Assembly (NCBI RefSeq): GCF_006974125.1
Contig: NZ_CP037858.1
Location: 3,844,001-3,908,000 of the forward strand
Source of the DNA: Stenotrophomonas maltophilia
GTDB taxonomy: Bacteria; Pseudomonadota; Gammaproteobacteria; Xanthomonadales; Xanthomonadaceae
DNA: 64,000 nucleotides
Reading direction: 5' to 3'
The translations under genes were made by a program, and so were the position numbers. Each line of letters starts with the position of its first letter. Within the stretch, counting starts at the first letter, position 1. Positions 8,003-17,219 of this stretch are shown in pieces. The notes under the pieces were generated by a model, which was not told the origin of the DNA, ran no database searches, and worked only from the letters and a program-made list of their open reading frames with translations.

Positions 8003-9238
8003 ATGCATGCCATGACTTCCCCCAATTCCACCCCACATCGTTTCGGCCATCGCATTGCGATGGCCGGCGTGTCGATCCTCGCCGCGGCCGTGCTTGCGGC
8101 CTGCAGCGGCGGCCATGCCGAAGAAGCCGGTGCACCGCCGCCGCCGCAGGTCAGCGCCGCGCCGGTGCTGGTCAAGCAGGTCAGCCAGTGGGACGAGTTC
8201 AGCGGCCGCGTCGAAGCGGTGCAGAGCGTTGAACTGCGCCCGCGCGTGTCCGGCTACATCGACAAGGTCAACTACGTCGAAGGCCAGGAAGTGAAGAAGG
8301 GCGAAGTGCTCTTCACCATCGACGCGCGCAGTTACCAGGCCGAGTACGATCGCGCCGCTGCCGAACTGGCCCGCGCCCGCACCCAGGCCACGCTGGCCCG
8401 CAGTGAATCCGAGCGTGCCAAGCGCCTGTCCGAGCAGCAGGCCATTTCCACCGAGACGGCCGAGCAGCGTCGCGCTGCGGCCGATCAGTCCGGTGCCGCC
8501 GTGCAGGCGGCGCAGGCTGCGCTGGATGCGGCCCGCCTCAACCTGGAGTTCACCAAGGTGCGTGCGCCGATCGACGGCCGTGCCGGCCGCGCGATGGTCA
8601 CCGCGGGCAACCTGGTCACCGCCGGCGACAGCGCCAGCGTGCTGACCACGCTGGTCTCGCTCGATACCGTCTTCGTCTACTTCGATGCCGACGAAAGCAC
8701 TTTCCTGCGCTACGCCCAGATGGCACGCAAGGGCGAGCGCCCGAGCGAGCGTGACAGCGAGCTGCCGGTGAAGGTCGGCCTGTCCGGTGAGGAGGGCTAT
8801 CCGCACTCGGGCAAGGTTGACTTCCTCGACAACCAGGTTGCCCGCAGCACCGGCACCATCCGCGTCCGCGCACTGCTGGACAACGCCGATCGTCAGTTCA
8901 CCCCGGGCCTGTTCGCCCGCGTGCAGCTGCTCGGCAGCGGCCAGTTCCAGGCCCTGCTGATCGACGACAAGGCCGTACTGACCGACCAGGACCGCAAGTA
9001 CGTCTACGTGGTCGACAAGGATGGCAAGGCCCAGCGCCGCGACATCCAGCTCGGCCGCACCGCCGACGGCCTGCGTATCGTCGAGCACGGCCTGGCCGCC
9101 GGCGACAAGGTGATCATCGACGGCGTGCAGAAGGTCTTCATGCCGGGCATGCCAGTGCAGGCCAAGGCCGTGGCGATGCAGCCGCAGGCTGCGCCGCCGG
9201 CACCGGGCCGTGATGCGACTGCCGCACTGAACCACTGA
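8003..9238 (+). CDS. smeV: RND efflux periplasmic adaptor SmeV
   Basis: A 411-residue membrane-fusion lipoprotein (lipobox LAAC, about residue 34). It has the adaptor order: beta-barrel entry FSGRVEAVQSVELRPRVSG, lipoyl half-motif YVEGQEVKKGEVLFTID, a long alpha-hairpin rich in Ala/Arg/Glu (residues 115-175), the second lipoyl half VRAPIDGRAGRAMV, then the beta-barrel and membrane-proximal parts. It links the inner-membrane pump SmeW to the outer-membrane channel SmeX. Start ATG 8003 or 8012; neither has a strong ribosome site. An 82-nt gap separates it from smeU1. Confidence 0.9.
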   Translation: MHAMTSPNSTPHRFGHRIAMAGVSILAAAVLAACSGGHAEEAGAPPPPQVSAAPVLVKQVSQWDEFSGRVEAVQSVELRPRVSGYIDKVNYVEGQEVKKGEVLFTIDARSYQAEYDRAAAELARARTQATLARSESERAKRLSEQQAISTETAEQRRAAADQSGAAVQAAQAALDAARLNLEFTKVRAPIDGRAGRAMVTAGNLVTAGDSASVLTTLVSLDTVFVYFDADESTFLRYAQMARKGERPSERDSELPVKVGLSGEEGYPHSGKVDFLDNQVARSTGTIRVRALLDNADRQFTPGLFARVQLLGSGQFQALLIDDKAVLTDQDRKYVYVVDKDGKAQRRDIQLGRTADGLRIVEHGLAAGDKVIIDGVQKVFMPGMPVQAKAVAMQPQAAPPAPGRDATAALNH

Positions 9239-9350
9239 TCCGCGTCCCCGCTTAGCTGCCGGCGCCAGCGGCAGCCGTTCCTGCCTTCGTCAACGTGACG
9301 AGGGGCAGGGCGGCTGTTGCCCGCCGAACGCCTTTCCCAGGAATTCCTCC

Positions 9351-12300
9351 ATGGACTTTTCCCGCTTCTTCATCGACAGGCCGATCTTCGCGGCGGTGCT
9401 GTCGATCGTGATCTTCGCCGCAGGCCTGATCACGATTCCAATCCTGCCGATCAGTGAGTACCCGGAAGTGGTGCCGCCGTCGGTGGTGGTGCGTACCGTG
9501 TATCCGGGCGCCAACCCCAAGGTCATTGCCGAGACCGTCGCCACGCCGCTTGAAGAGGCGATCAACGGCGTCGAAGGCATGATGTACCTGAAGTCGGTTG
9601 CCGGCTCGGACGGCGTGCTGCAGATGACCGTCACCTTCCGCCCGGGCACCGACCCGGACGCGGCGGCGGTGAAGGTGCAGAACCGCGTGGCGCAGGCGCA
9701 GGCGCGCCTGCCCGAGGACGTACGCCGGCAGGGCGTGACCACGCAGAAGCAGTCGCCGACCTTCCTGATGGTGGTGCACCTGACCTCGCCACAAGGCAAG
9801 TACGACACCCTGTACCTGCGCAACTACGCCCGCCTGCACGTCAAGGATGCGCTGGCGCGTATTCCTGGCGTGGGAGACGCGCAGATCTTCGGTGGCGGCG
9901 ACTACGCCATGCGCGCCTGGCTGGACCCGGACAAGGTCGCCTCGCGCGGCCTGACCGCCAGTGACGTGGTGCGCGCCATGCGCGAGCAGAACGTGCAGGT
10001 CTCGGCCGGCCAGCTCGGTGCCGAACCGCTGCCGAACAGCCAGTTCCTGACCCTGATCAATGCCCAGGGCCGCCTGAAGACCGAAAAGGAATTCGGCGAC
10101 ATCGTGCTCAAGAGCGGTGTTGATGGCGAGATCGTGCGCCTGGCCGATGTGGCCCGCCTGGAACTGGGCGCCGGTGACTACACCCTGCGCTCGCAGCTGG
10201 ACGGCAAGAACGCGGTCGGTATCGGTATCTTCCAGTCGCCGGGTGCCAACGCGCTGGAAATCCGTGACCAGGTCATCTCGACGATGGACGAGATGCAGAA
10301 GACCATGCCGGCCGACGTGAAGTACGAAGCCGTGTATGACACCACCATCTTCGTGCGTGACTCGATCAAGGCCGTGGTCTCCACGCTGCTGGAAGCCATC
10401 GCGCTGGTGGTGCTGGTGGTGATCCTGTTCCTGCAGACCTGGCGTGCCTCGATCATCCCGTTGATCGCGGTGCCGGTGTCGGTGGTCGGTACCTTCGCTG
10501 CGCTGTACCTGCTGGGCTTCTCGATCAACACGCTGAGCCTGTTCGGCCTGGTGCTGGCGATCGGCATCGTGGTCGACGACGCGATCGTGGTGGTGGAGAA
10601 CGTCGAGCGCAACATCGAAGAAGGCCTGTCGCCCACCGCGGCGGCACACCAGGCCATGCGTGAAGTGTCCGGCCCGATCGTGGCGATCGCGCTGGTGCTG
10701 TGTGCCGTGTTCGTGCCGATGGCGTTCCTGTCCGGTGTCACCGGCCAGTTCTACAAGCAGTTCGCAGTCACCATCGCCATTTCCACGGTGATCTCGGCGA
10801 TCAACTCGCTGACCCTGTCGCCGGCCCTGGCCGCACGCCTGTTGAAGGCCCATGGCGCCCCGAAGGATGGCCCGAGCCGCCTGATCGACCGCCTGTTCGG
10901 CTGGGTGTTCCGTCCGTTCAACCGCTTCTTCAAGTCCAGCTCGGAGAAGTACGAGCGTGGCGTCGCCCGCATCCTCGGCCGTCGTGGTGCAGTGTTCGTG
11001 GTCTACGCGATCCTGCTGGTCGGTACCGGCGTGATCTTCAAGCTGGTGCCGCCGGGCTTCATCCCGACCCAGGACAAGCTGTACCTGATCGCCGGTGTGA
11101 AGCTGCCGGAAGGCTCGTCGATCGCGCGTACCGATGAAATGCTGCGCAAGGTCGCCAAGATCGCCCAGGAAACCGATGGCGTCGCCCACACCATCTCGTT
11201 CCCGGGCCTGAATGCACTGCAGTTCACCAACACGCCGAACACCGGTGTGGCGTTCATTCCGCTCAAGCCGTTCGCCGAGCGCCATGGCCGCACCGCCGCG
11301 CAGATCAACGCCGAGATCAACCAGAAGATCGCCGGCCTGCAGGAGGGCTTCGCGTTCGCGATGATGCCGCCGCCGATCCTCGGCCTGGGCAACGGCAACG
11401 GCTACCAGATGTTCATCGAGGACCGTGGCAACCTGGGTTATGGCGCGCTGCAGAATGCCGTGCAGGCGATGCAGGGTACCGTTGCGCAGACGCCGGGCAT
11501 GGCCTTCCCGATTTCCAGCTACCAGGCCAATGTGCCGCAGCTGGATGCCGAGGTGGACCGCGTCAAGGCCAAGGCACAGGGCGTGCAGCTCACCGAACTG
11601 TTCGACACGCTGCAGACGTACCTCGGTTCGGCCTACGTCAACGACTTCAACCAGTTCGGCCGTACCTGGCAGGTGATCGCGCAGGCTGATGGTCCATTCC
11701 GCGAGACAGTCGAGGACATCGGCAAGCTGCGCACCCGCAACGATCGTGGCGAGATGGTGCCGATCGGTTCGATGGTTACCATCAAGCAGACCTTCGGCCC
11801 GGACCCGGTGCTGCGCTTCAATGGCTACCCGGCAGCAGATCTGGCCGGTGAAGCCGACCCGCGCCTGCTGTCCTCGGCCGAGGCGATGAACAAGCTGACC
11901 GAGATCGCCGGCAAGGTGTTGCCGGTGGGCATGACCACCGAATGGACTGACCTGAGCTACCAGCAGGCCACCCAGGGCAAGGCCGCCTTCATCGTGTTCC
12001 CGGTGGCGATCATGCTGGCCTTCCTTGTGCTGGCCGCGCTGTACGAGAGCTGGTCGCTGCCGCTGGCGGTGATCCTGATCGTGCCGATGACCCTGCTGTC
12101 CGCGTTGTTCGGCGTGTGGTTGACCGGTGGTGACAACAACGTGTTCGTGCAGGTCGGCCTGGTGGTGCTGATGGGCCTGGCGTGCAAGAACGCGATCCTG
12201 ATCGTCGAATTCGCCAGAGAGCTGGAGATGGGCGGCAAGGGCATTGTTGAAGCTGCGCTGGAAGCCTGCCGCCTGCGTCTGCGCCCGATCGTGATGACCT

Positions 12301-12521
12301 CCATCGCGTTCATCGCCGGCACCGTACCGCTGGTGCTGTCGCACGGTGCAGGTGCCGAGGTGCGCTCGGTGACCGGTATCACCGTGTTCGCCGGCATGCT
12401 GGGCGTGACCCTGTTTGGCCTGTTCCTCACGCCGGTGTTCTACGTGGCCCTGCGCAAGTTCGTCACCCGCAACGGTGGTGGACAGCTGGTGCAGCACGGC
12501 GAGCCGACCATCCACCACTGA
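9351..12521 (+). CDS. smeW: RND multidrug efflux transporter SmeW
   Basis: A 1056-residue HAE1-type proton/drug antiporter of the inner membrane. It opens with FSRFFIDRPIFAAVLSIVIF (first transmembrane helix), has the two large periplasmic loops, and the TM4 relay GIVVDDAIVVVENVERN with the adjacent Asp pair. The second half repeats the fold (VFPVAIMLAFLVLAALYESW, GLACKNAILIVEFARE). Length is usual for the family. It extrudes antibiotics with SmeV and SmeX; SmeVWX is known for quinolone, chloramphenicol and tetracycline efflux. A long antisense open frame covers the gene and is an artefact of GC-rich codon use. Confidence 0.95.
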   Translation: MDFSRFFIDRPIFAAVLSIVIFAAGLITIPILPISEYPEVVPPSVVVRTVYPGANPKVIAETVATPLEEAINGVEGMMYLKSVAGSDGVLQMTVTFRPGTDPDAAAVKVQNRVAQAQARLPEDVRRQGVTTQKQSPTFLMVVHLTSPQGKYDTLYLRNYARLHVKDALARIPGVGDAQIFGGGDYAMRAWLDPDKVASRGLTASDVVRAMREQNVQVSAGQLGAEPLPNSQFLTLINAQGRLKTEKEFGDIVLKSGVDGEIVRLADVARLELGAGDYTLRSQLDGKNAVGIGIFQSPGANALEIRDQVISTMDEMQKTMPADVKYEAVYDTTIFVRDSIKAVVSTLLEAIALVVLVVILFLQTWRASIIPLIAVPVSVVGTFAALYLLGFSINTLSLFGLVLAIGIVVDDAIVVVENVERNIEEGLSPTAAAHQAMREVSGPIVAIALVLCAVFVPMAFLSGVTGQFYKQFAVTIAISTVISAINSLTLSPALAARLLKAHGAPKDGPSRLIDRLFGWVFRPFNRFFKSSSEKYERGVARILGRRGAVFVVYAILLVGTGVIFKLVPPGFIPTQDKLYLIAGVKLPEGSSIARTDEMLRKVAKIAQETDGVAHTISFPGLNALQFTNTPNTGVAFIPLKPFAERHGRTAAQINAEINQKIAGLQEGFAFAMMPPPILGLGNGNGYQMFIEDRGNLGYGALQNAVQAMQGTVAQTPGMAFPISSYQANVPQLDAEVDRVKAKAQGVQLTELFDTLQTYLGSAYVNDFNQFGRTWQVIAQADGPFRETVEDIGKLRTRNDRGEMVPIGSMVTIKQTFGPDPVLRFNGYPAADLAGEADPRLLSSAEAMNKLTEIAGKVLPVGMTTEWTDLSYQQATQGKAAFIVFPVAIMLAFLVLAALYESWSLPLAVILIVPMTLLSALFGVWLTGGDNNVFVQVGLVVLMGLACKNAILIVEFARELEMGGKGIVEAALEACRLRLRPIVMTSIAFIAGTVPLVLSHGAGAEVRSVTGITVFAGMLGVTLFGLFLTPVFYVALRKFVTRNGGGQLVQHGEPTIHH

Positions 12522-12585
12522 CATGGAACCCCGTCGCCGCCGGTCACTGGCCGGCGGCGGCTTCCCCCTCACAAGGCAAGAATCC

Positions 12586-13323
12586 ATGAACACCCATCAG
12601 AACAAGATCGCGCTGGTCACCGGCGCCACCCGTGGCATCGGCGCCGAGACCGTGCGCCAGCTGGCCCAGGCCGGCGTGCACACGCTGCTGGCCGGCCGCA
12701 AACGCGAGACCGCCGTCGAGCAGGCGCTGAAGCTGCAGGCCGAGGGCCTGCCGGTGGAAGCCATCCAGCTGGACGTGACCGACGCGGCCAGCATCGCCGA
12801 AGCGGTCGAGCAGGTACGCCAGCGCCACGGACGACTGGACATCCTGGTCAACAACGCCGGCATCATGATCGAGAACCCGGCGCAGGCGCCGTCGGAACAG
12901 TCGCTCGATACCTGGAAGCGCACCTTCGACACCAACGTGTATGCGCTGGTGGCGGTCACCCAGGCCTTCCTGCCGCTGGTCAAGCAGGCCAAGTCCGGCC
13001 GCATCGTCAACGTGTCCAGCATGCTCGGTTCGCAGACCCTGCACGCCGACCCGGCGTCGGGCATCTACGATTTCAAGGTGCCGGCCTACAACGCCTCCAA
13101 GGCAGCGGTGAACAGCTGGACCCTGAGCCTGGCCTACGAACTGCGCAACACCCCGATCAAGGTCAACACCGTGCATCCGGGTTACGTGAAGACCGACATG
13201 AACGGCGGCAACGGCGAAATCGAAATCAGCGAAGGCGCGCGTTCCAGCGTTGAAATGGCGCTGATCGGTGAATCCGGCGCCAGTGGCAGCTTCACCTACC
13301 TGGGCGAGGTGCTGCCATGGTGA
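12586..13323 (+). CDS. smeU2: short-chain dehydrogenase/reductase SmeU2
   Basis: A 245-residue classical SDR. It has the cofactor motif TGATRGIG near residue 14, NNAG for the Rossmann core, the catalytic Ser in NVSSMLGSQ and the catalytic YNASK with Lys. Unlike SmeU1 the catalytic residues are intact, so an NAD(P)H-dependent oxidoreductase is expected; the substrate is unknown. ATG 12586 starts the conserved region and follows AAGGCAAG. The stop overlaps the start of smeX by 7 nt, so expression is coupled to the efflux operon. Confidence 0.88.
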   Translation: MNTHQNKIALVTGATRGIGAETVRQLAQAGVHTLLAGRKRETAVEQALKLQAEGLPVEAIQLDVTDAASIAEAVEQVRQRHGRLDILVNNAGIMIENPAQAPSEQSLDTWKRTFDTNVYALVAVTQAFLPLVKQAKSGRIVNVSSMLGSQTLHADPASGIYDFKVPAYNASKAAVNSWTLSLAYELRNTPIKVNTVHPGYVKTDMNGGNGEIEISEGARSSVEMALIGESGASGSFTYLGEVLPW

Positions 13324-14738
13324 TCCGCACGTTGGCGATGGCCGTCTCCAGCCTGGTGCTGGCAGGCTGTGTCAGCGTCGGCCCCAACTACAAGGCGCCG
13401 GTGCAGGAGCCCGTGGTGCTGCAGGGTGCGCAGCAGCCGGTGTTCAGTAGCACCTCGCCGGTTGCCAGCTGGTGGGCGCAGTTCGACGATCCGGTGCTGG
13501 AAGAACTGGTGCACGGTGCACTGTCGGACAACCTCGACCTGCGCGTGGCGGTGGCCCGCGTCAGCCAGGCCCGCGCGGTGTTCGTCGAAAGCCGCTTCGA
13601 CCAGGCCCCGCACATAACCGCAGGCGGCAGCTACGACCGCCGCAAGCAACCCGATCCGCAGCTGGGTGGGCAGCGGGTGTTCAGTGAAAGCTACCAGCTC
13701 GGCTTCGACGCCGGCTGGGAGCTGGATCTGTTCGGCCGCAAGCGCCGTGCTGCAGAAGCCGCGCGCGCCGACCTGGACGCCGAGCAGGCCAACCTGGCCG
13801 ATGCGCAGGTACTGGTCGCCGCCGAAGTGGCGCGCAACTACTTCGAGCTGCGCGGTACGCAGAAGCGCATCGCGGTGGCCCAGCACACCCTGGTCAACCT
13901 GCGTGATACGCAGAAGCTGACCGAGGCGCGCTGGGAGCTGGGCGCTGGCAGCGAGCTGGACGTGCAGAGCAGCCGTGCACGGCTGAAGGCGATCGAGGCC
14001 GACATTCCGCTTCTGGAAGTATCCGAGACGCAGTCACGCAACCGGCTGGCGGTGCTGCTGGGCCAGCGCCCGGAAATGCTGACCGCGATGCTGGCACCGC
14101 ATGAGGTACCGGCGTTCGCCAAGGCGCTGCCGCTGGGCGATACCCGCGAGCTGCTGCGCCAACGCGCCGACGTGCGCGTGGCCGAGCGTCGCCTGGCCGC
14201 TGCCACTGCGCGGGTGGGCGTGGCCACTGCGGATCTGTTCCCGCGGCTGTCGCTGTCCGGTTTCGTCGGCTTCCTCGGCGGCGATGCCAGCGGCCTGGTC
14301 AACGGCAACAACAAGGCCTGGTCGCTGACCCCGTCGCTGAGCTGGGCCGCGTTCGATTTCGGCACCGTGCGCGCACGGCTGCGTGCCAGCAAGGCAGAAG
14401 CCGAGGGCGTGGCTGCGCAGTATGAACAGGCCGTGCTGTTGGCACTGGAAGACACCGAGAACGCGCTGACCCGCTATTCCAAGCAGCAGGCGCGGCTGGC
14501 GATCGTGGTCGAGCAGGCGCAGGCGGCGCGACGTGCCGAATCGCTGGCGCAGATCCGCTATCGCGAGGGCTCGGAGGACTTCCTGACCCTGCTGGATGCG
14601 CAGCGCACGCAGCTGGCGGCAGATGATGCATTGGCGGCGGCCGAGGCCGAAGTCAACGTCAGCGTGGTTGGCGTGTACAAGGCGCTGGGCGGTTGGGGGC
14701 AATCGCCGCAGCAACCCAGCGTGGCGCAGCTGCAGTAG
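13317..14738 (+). CDS. smeX: outer-membrane efflux lipoprotein SmeX
   Basis: A 473-residue TolC/OprM-type channel with a lipobox (VLAGC, about residue 19) followed by VGPNYKAP, the standard NodT-family start. Two structural repeats with long alpha-helical barrels follow (VARVSQARAVFVESRFDQAP and later VARNYFELRGTQKRIAVAQ; second half LRQRADVRVAERRLAAATAR). It forms the outer-membrane exit duct for the SmeVW pump. The start overlaps smeU2 and a terminator follows at 14745, closing the operon. Confidence 0.93.
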   Translation: MVIRTLAMAVSSLVLAGCVSVGPNYKAPVQEPVVLQGAQQPVFSSTSPVASWWAQFDDPVLEELVHGALSDNLDLRVAVARVSQARAVFVESRFDQAPHITAGGSYDRRKQPDPQLGGQRVFSESYQLGFDAGWELDLFGRKRRAAEAARADLDAEQANLADAQVLVAAEVARNYFELRGTQKRIAVAQHTLVNLRDTQKLTEARWELGAGSELDVQSSRARLKAIEADIPLLEVSETQSRNRLAVLLGQRPEMLTAMLAPHEVPAFAKALPLGDTRELLRQRADVRVAERRLAAATARVGVATADLFPRLSLSGFVGFLGGDASGLVNGNNKAWSLTPSLSWAAFDFGTVRARLRASKAEAEGVAAQYEQAVLLALEDTENALTRYSKQQARLAIVVEQAQAARRAESLAQIRYREGSEDFLTLLDAQRTQLAADDALAAAEAEVNVSVVGVYKALGGWGQSPQQPSVAQLQ

Positions 14739-14744
14739 GCGCAA

Positions 14745-14775
14745 GGGGACGGAAGCCGCGGCTTCCGTCCCTTTC
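14745..14775 (+). terminator. rho-independent terminator of the sme operon
   Basis: A long GC-rich stem (GGGACGGAAGCC / GGCTTCCGTCCC) followed by CTTTCTGCTTT, 8 nt after smeX. The T run is interrupted. Confidence 0.7.
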
Positions 14776-14780
14776 TGCTT

Positions 14781-15158
14781 TCAGGGCCAATGATTGGCCG
14801 GTATCGCGCGTTCGCGCATGCGCACGATGCAGAAGCGATGGCCGGTCGGCGCTTCCATCACCCACCAGCGTTTGACGAAGCCGATCCGGCGCGCGCCGAG
14901 TTTTTCCAGTCGATCTGCCTCGGCATCGATGTCGTCGCTCTCGATGTCCAGGTGCACCCGCGATGGGTGAGCGACCCGCTGCACTTCCACGTTCAGGCCC
15001 GCGGGCGCGCCCTGCAGGTCGGCGTACTCGGCGCCGTCTTCGGCATGAGCGGGCTGCGCCTGCAGACCAAGTGCGGCCGCCCAGAAGCGTGCGCCTTCGT
15101 CTGCGGGCGTGTCCTGGCAGTCGATGATGAATCCGGCCAGACGGCTCTGGTGCGCCAT
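14781..15158 (-). CDS. VOC-superfamily (glyoxalase-like) protein
   Basis: A 125-residue protein with a single glyoxalase/bleomycin-resistance fold: FIIDCQDTPADEGARFWAAA at the first beta-alpha unit, then HPSRVHLDIESDDIDAEADR and a C-terminal VMEAPTGHRFCIVR strand. Possible metal ligands are the His in VHLDIE and the late Glu in VMEAPTG. The start at 15158 follows GGAGGG. These proteins act as lyases, dioxygenases or drug-binding proteins; the substrate cannot be read here. It is convergent with the sme operon and ends just past its terminator. Confidence 0.75.
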   Translation of the reverse strand: MAHQSRLAGFIIDCQDTPADEGARFWAAALGLQAQPAHAEDGAEYADLQGAPAGLNVEVQRVAHPSRVHLDIESDDIDAEADRLEKLGARRIGFVKRWWVMEAPTGHRFCIVRMRERAIPANHWP

Positions 15159-15298
15159 GACGCCCTCCGCAGATTGGGAATGGAGGAAGGGTAGCGCGTC
15201 GCGTGCTGTGGACGTTGTCACAGTCATGACGTTTCTGACTCTGCCAGAACCGGAGCCCGCGGTGTAACTAGTGGGGGCAGATTCCAGGAGGGCAGGCG

Positions 15299-15562
15299 AT
15301 GAGCGATGACAAACGCGATACCCAGCGCATGCTGTTCGGTGATCCGGGACCACCCGGCGCAGGGCTGTCGGTAGCGGTCGTAGTGCTGATGGTACTGGCG
15401 ACGATGGCGGCTGCGATCGGCTTCGTGCGCCTGCCGGACCAGATGCTGGGGCTGGGCCTGATCGGCATCTCCGTGTTTCTGGCGGTCGGTGCCCGCATCT
15501 TCCAGGCACGCAACCAGCATCAGGCGTTGTACCGGCTGATGTCGCGACAGCCGCCGCCGTAG
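15299..15562 (+). CDS. small two-helix inner-membrane protein of unknown function
   Basis: An 87-residue protein with two transmembrane helices (about 24-43 and 48-66) joined by the short FVRLPDQML turn, and basic ends. A strong ribosome site (CAGGAGGG) precedes ATG 15299. No family was recognised. It is convergent with the EEP-family gene after a 19-nt gap. Confidence 0.6.
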   Translation: MSDDKRDTQRMLFGDPGPPGAGLSVAVVVLMVLATMAAAIGFVRLPDQMLGLGLIGISVFLAVGARIFQARNQHQALYRLMSRQPPP

Positions 15563-15581
15563 CTGCGGCTGCCGCGCAGGT

Positions 15582-16436
15582 TCAATGTTTCGGCCAATCC
15601 AGCTCGACCACCAGCGGGAAATGATCCGACGGCAGTACACCACCAATGCGCCGATCATCGGTAAGGAAGTTGCGCGCATGGAAGCCGCGCACCAGCACCC
15701 AGTCCAGCTGTGTGGTGGCTTTGCCGGTAAAGTCATGGAAGGTCAAGCGCGGGCCCTGCGGAGCCTTCACCTGGGTACGGGTGTCCTGCAGCAGGCGGGT
15801 GAATGCCTTGTAGGTGTCACCACCGGGCTCGCTGTTGAAGTCACCCGTCAGGATTACCGGCAGGCCGGCCGGCAGGGTTGCCAGATGCTTGCCGATCAGT
15901 TCGGCACCCTTCACCCGGCGCGGCTCGTCCTCGTCGCGGTAGGGCAGGTGGGTATCCATGAAGTAGAAACGACGGCCATCGTCCAGGCGCCGGAACAGGG
16001 CCCAGGTGACCATGCGCGGGTACAGGTTGCCCCAGGTGATGCTGCCGGGCACCTCCGGTGTGTCCGACAACCAGAAGTTCCCGGATTCCTCGACGGCCAG
16101 CACCTTGCTGTCGTAGAACACGCCCATGTGTTCGTCACCGCTTCCACCGCGGCGGCCTTCGCCGAACCAGCGGTAACCGGGCAGGTGCCCGGACAGGTAG
16201 TCGGCTTGCTCCTTCACCAGTTCCTGGGTGCCGATCACGGCCGGGTGCGCATCGAGGATGACCTTGACCATGGCATCGCGACGGTCCGGCCAGCGCTTGC
16301 CCGGTTCGGTATCAGCCGGGGTGCGGACATTGAACGACATCACCTTCAGTGGCGCCGGCGCAGCGGCCCAGGCAACGGCAGGCAGAGCAAGCGCCAACAA
16401 TGCGCACAGCGCAGGTCGATGGAAGCGCGACAACAT
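15582..16436 (-). CDS. secreted endonuclease/exonuclease/phosphatase (EEP) family protein
   Basis: A 284-residue exported protein (signal peptide ending AVAWAAA). EEP motifs: LKVMSFNVR at the first strand, IGTQE with the metal-binding Glu, FMDTHLPY, LTGDFNSEPG with the Asp/Asn pair, and the terminal LPSDHFPLVVEL with the catalytic Asp-His. Members cleave phosphodiesters of DNA, lipids or inositol phosphates; the substrate is not evident. ATG 16436 was chosen because GGAGGG precedes it by 7 nt. A LacI-type palindrome at 16454-16473 overlaps the probable promoter or leader, hinting at sugar-dependent control. Confidence 0.85.
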   Translation of the reverse strand: MLSRFHRPALCALLALALPAVAWAAAPAPLKVMSFNVRTPADTEPGKRWPDRRDAMVKVILDAHPAVIGTQELVKEQADYLSGHLPGYRWFGEGRRGGSGDEHMGVFYDSKVLAVEESGNFWLSDTPEVPGSITWGNLYPRMVTWALFRRLDDGRRFYFMDTHLPYRDEDEPRRVKGAELIGKHLATLPAGLPVILTGDFNSEPGGDTYKAFTRLLQDTRTQVKAPQGPRLTFHDFTGKATTQLDWVLVRGFHARNFLTDDRRIGGVLPSDHFPLVVELDWPKH

Positions 16437-16453
16437 CGTGGAATCCCTCCATT

Positions 16454-16473
16454 CCATGAAAACGGTTTCATGG
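16454..16473. promoter_or_regulatory. LacI/GalR-type operator-like palindrome
   Basis: CCATGAAA-ACGG-TTTCATGG: 8-nt perfect arms around a central CG, the shape of LacI-family operators, 18 nt upstream of the EEP gene start. No LacI-family gene lies in the window. Confidence 0.5.
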
Positions 16474-16574
16474 AGCATGCCATGGAAGGCGAGGGCAGCG
16501 GTATGCCGGGATGGGCGGCTGGCAGGTGCCGGGCGGGCGGTGAAAGCGCCGCCCGGCGGATCGCGCGGGCGCGA

Positions 16575-16820
16575 TCAGGGGTCGTAGATCATCCCGTTCT
16601 CGTCACGGTTGTAGTGACTGGTGGCTTCGCGGGTGCCGTCGTCGTAGACCACGTACGACGTGCACCGCTGGTGGAACACGTTGCCCGCGATGCGGAAGGG
16701 CACGCACTCTTCCTGGACCTCGATGACTTCGGCAGCCGTTGTGGTGGCGACGGGGGCCAGCATCGACACGGCGAGCACGGCGGCAAACGAACATGCCGAC
16801 AAACCTTTCTGCAGTCTCAT
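16575..16820 (-). CDS. small secreted two-cysteine protein, paralogue A of a tandem trio
   Basis: An 81-residue protein with a signal peptide (hydrophobic core AAVLAVSMLAPVA, cleavage near TTAAEV) and a mature part of about 50 residues. That part has ECVPF, VFHQRC and YNRDENGMIYDP. The two Cys probably form a disulphide. ATG 16820 has AAGGAG 7 nt upstream. Together with the genes at 16846 and 17220 it forms a tandem family sharing C-x-P, H-x-x-C and Y-x-x-DE-x-G patterns. This copy is the most diverged. Function unknown. Confidence 0.65.
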   Translation of the reverse strand: MRLQKGLSACSFAAVLAVSMLAPVATTTAAEVIEVQEECVPFRIAGNVFHQRCTSYVVYDDGTREATSHYNRDENGMIYDP

Positions 16821-16845
16821 CCTCACGCTCCTTGTTGATGGGGGC

Positions 16846-17085
16846 TTACATCAGGTACGGATTGCCATATTCGTCGATCCAGTACTCGGTGAGGAAAATC
16901 TCGCCGTCCGCATCGGGCATGGTCACGATGCAATGCTGGTGGATCCGGTAGCGCTCCACTTCAAAGGGTTCGCAGCGGGTCACGCTGCCGGGTGGGCTGG
17001 TTACCCCGGCGCTGGCGTTGCCGCTCGACATCATTCCGGCGAAGGCCACTGCCAGTGCGGCCATCGAGGCCAGGTGCAGTTTCAT
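16846..17085 (-). CDS. small secreted two-cysteine protein, paralogue B
   Basis: A 79-residue protein: signal peptide (HLASMAALAVAFAGMMSSGN, cleavage after ASA) and a short mature domain with RCEPFEV, IHQHC and the C-terminal EYWIDEYGNPYL. ATG 17085 is preceded by AAGGATGATGCCC, nearly identical to the site of paralogue C, showing that the duplication included the translation start. No enzymatic motif is visible. A periplasmic or extracellular role is inferred from the signal peptide. Confidence 0.7.
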   Translation of the reverse strand: MKLHLASMAALAVAFAGMMSSGNASAGVTSPPGSVTRCEPFEVERYRIHQHCIVTMPDADGEIFLTEYWIDEYGNPYLM

Positions 17086-17219
17086 GGGCATCATCCTTGT
17101 GTCTGCAATCGCGCATCTGCGCGGTGTCATGCAACTACCCCCGGTAGATCAGGCGACCGTGCGGCAGCTGCTGCGTACGCGCCGGCCCGGCTCGTGGCCC
17201 GGCGCAGTCCCTTCCAGGC

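Noticed and set aside
9252..12593. 1113-codon open frame antisense to smeW
   Set aside because: It mirrors the whole RND pump gene, is His/Gln/Arg-rich without motifs, and is explained by GC-rich codon use in the real gene.
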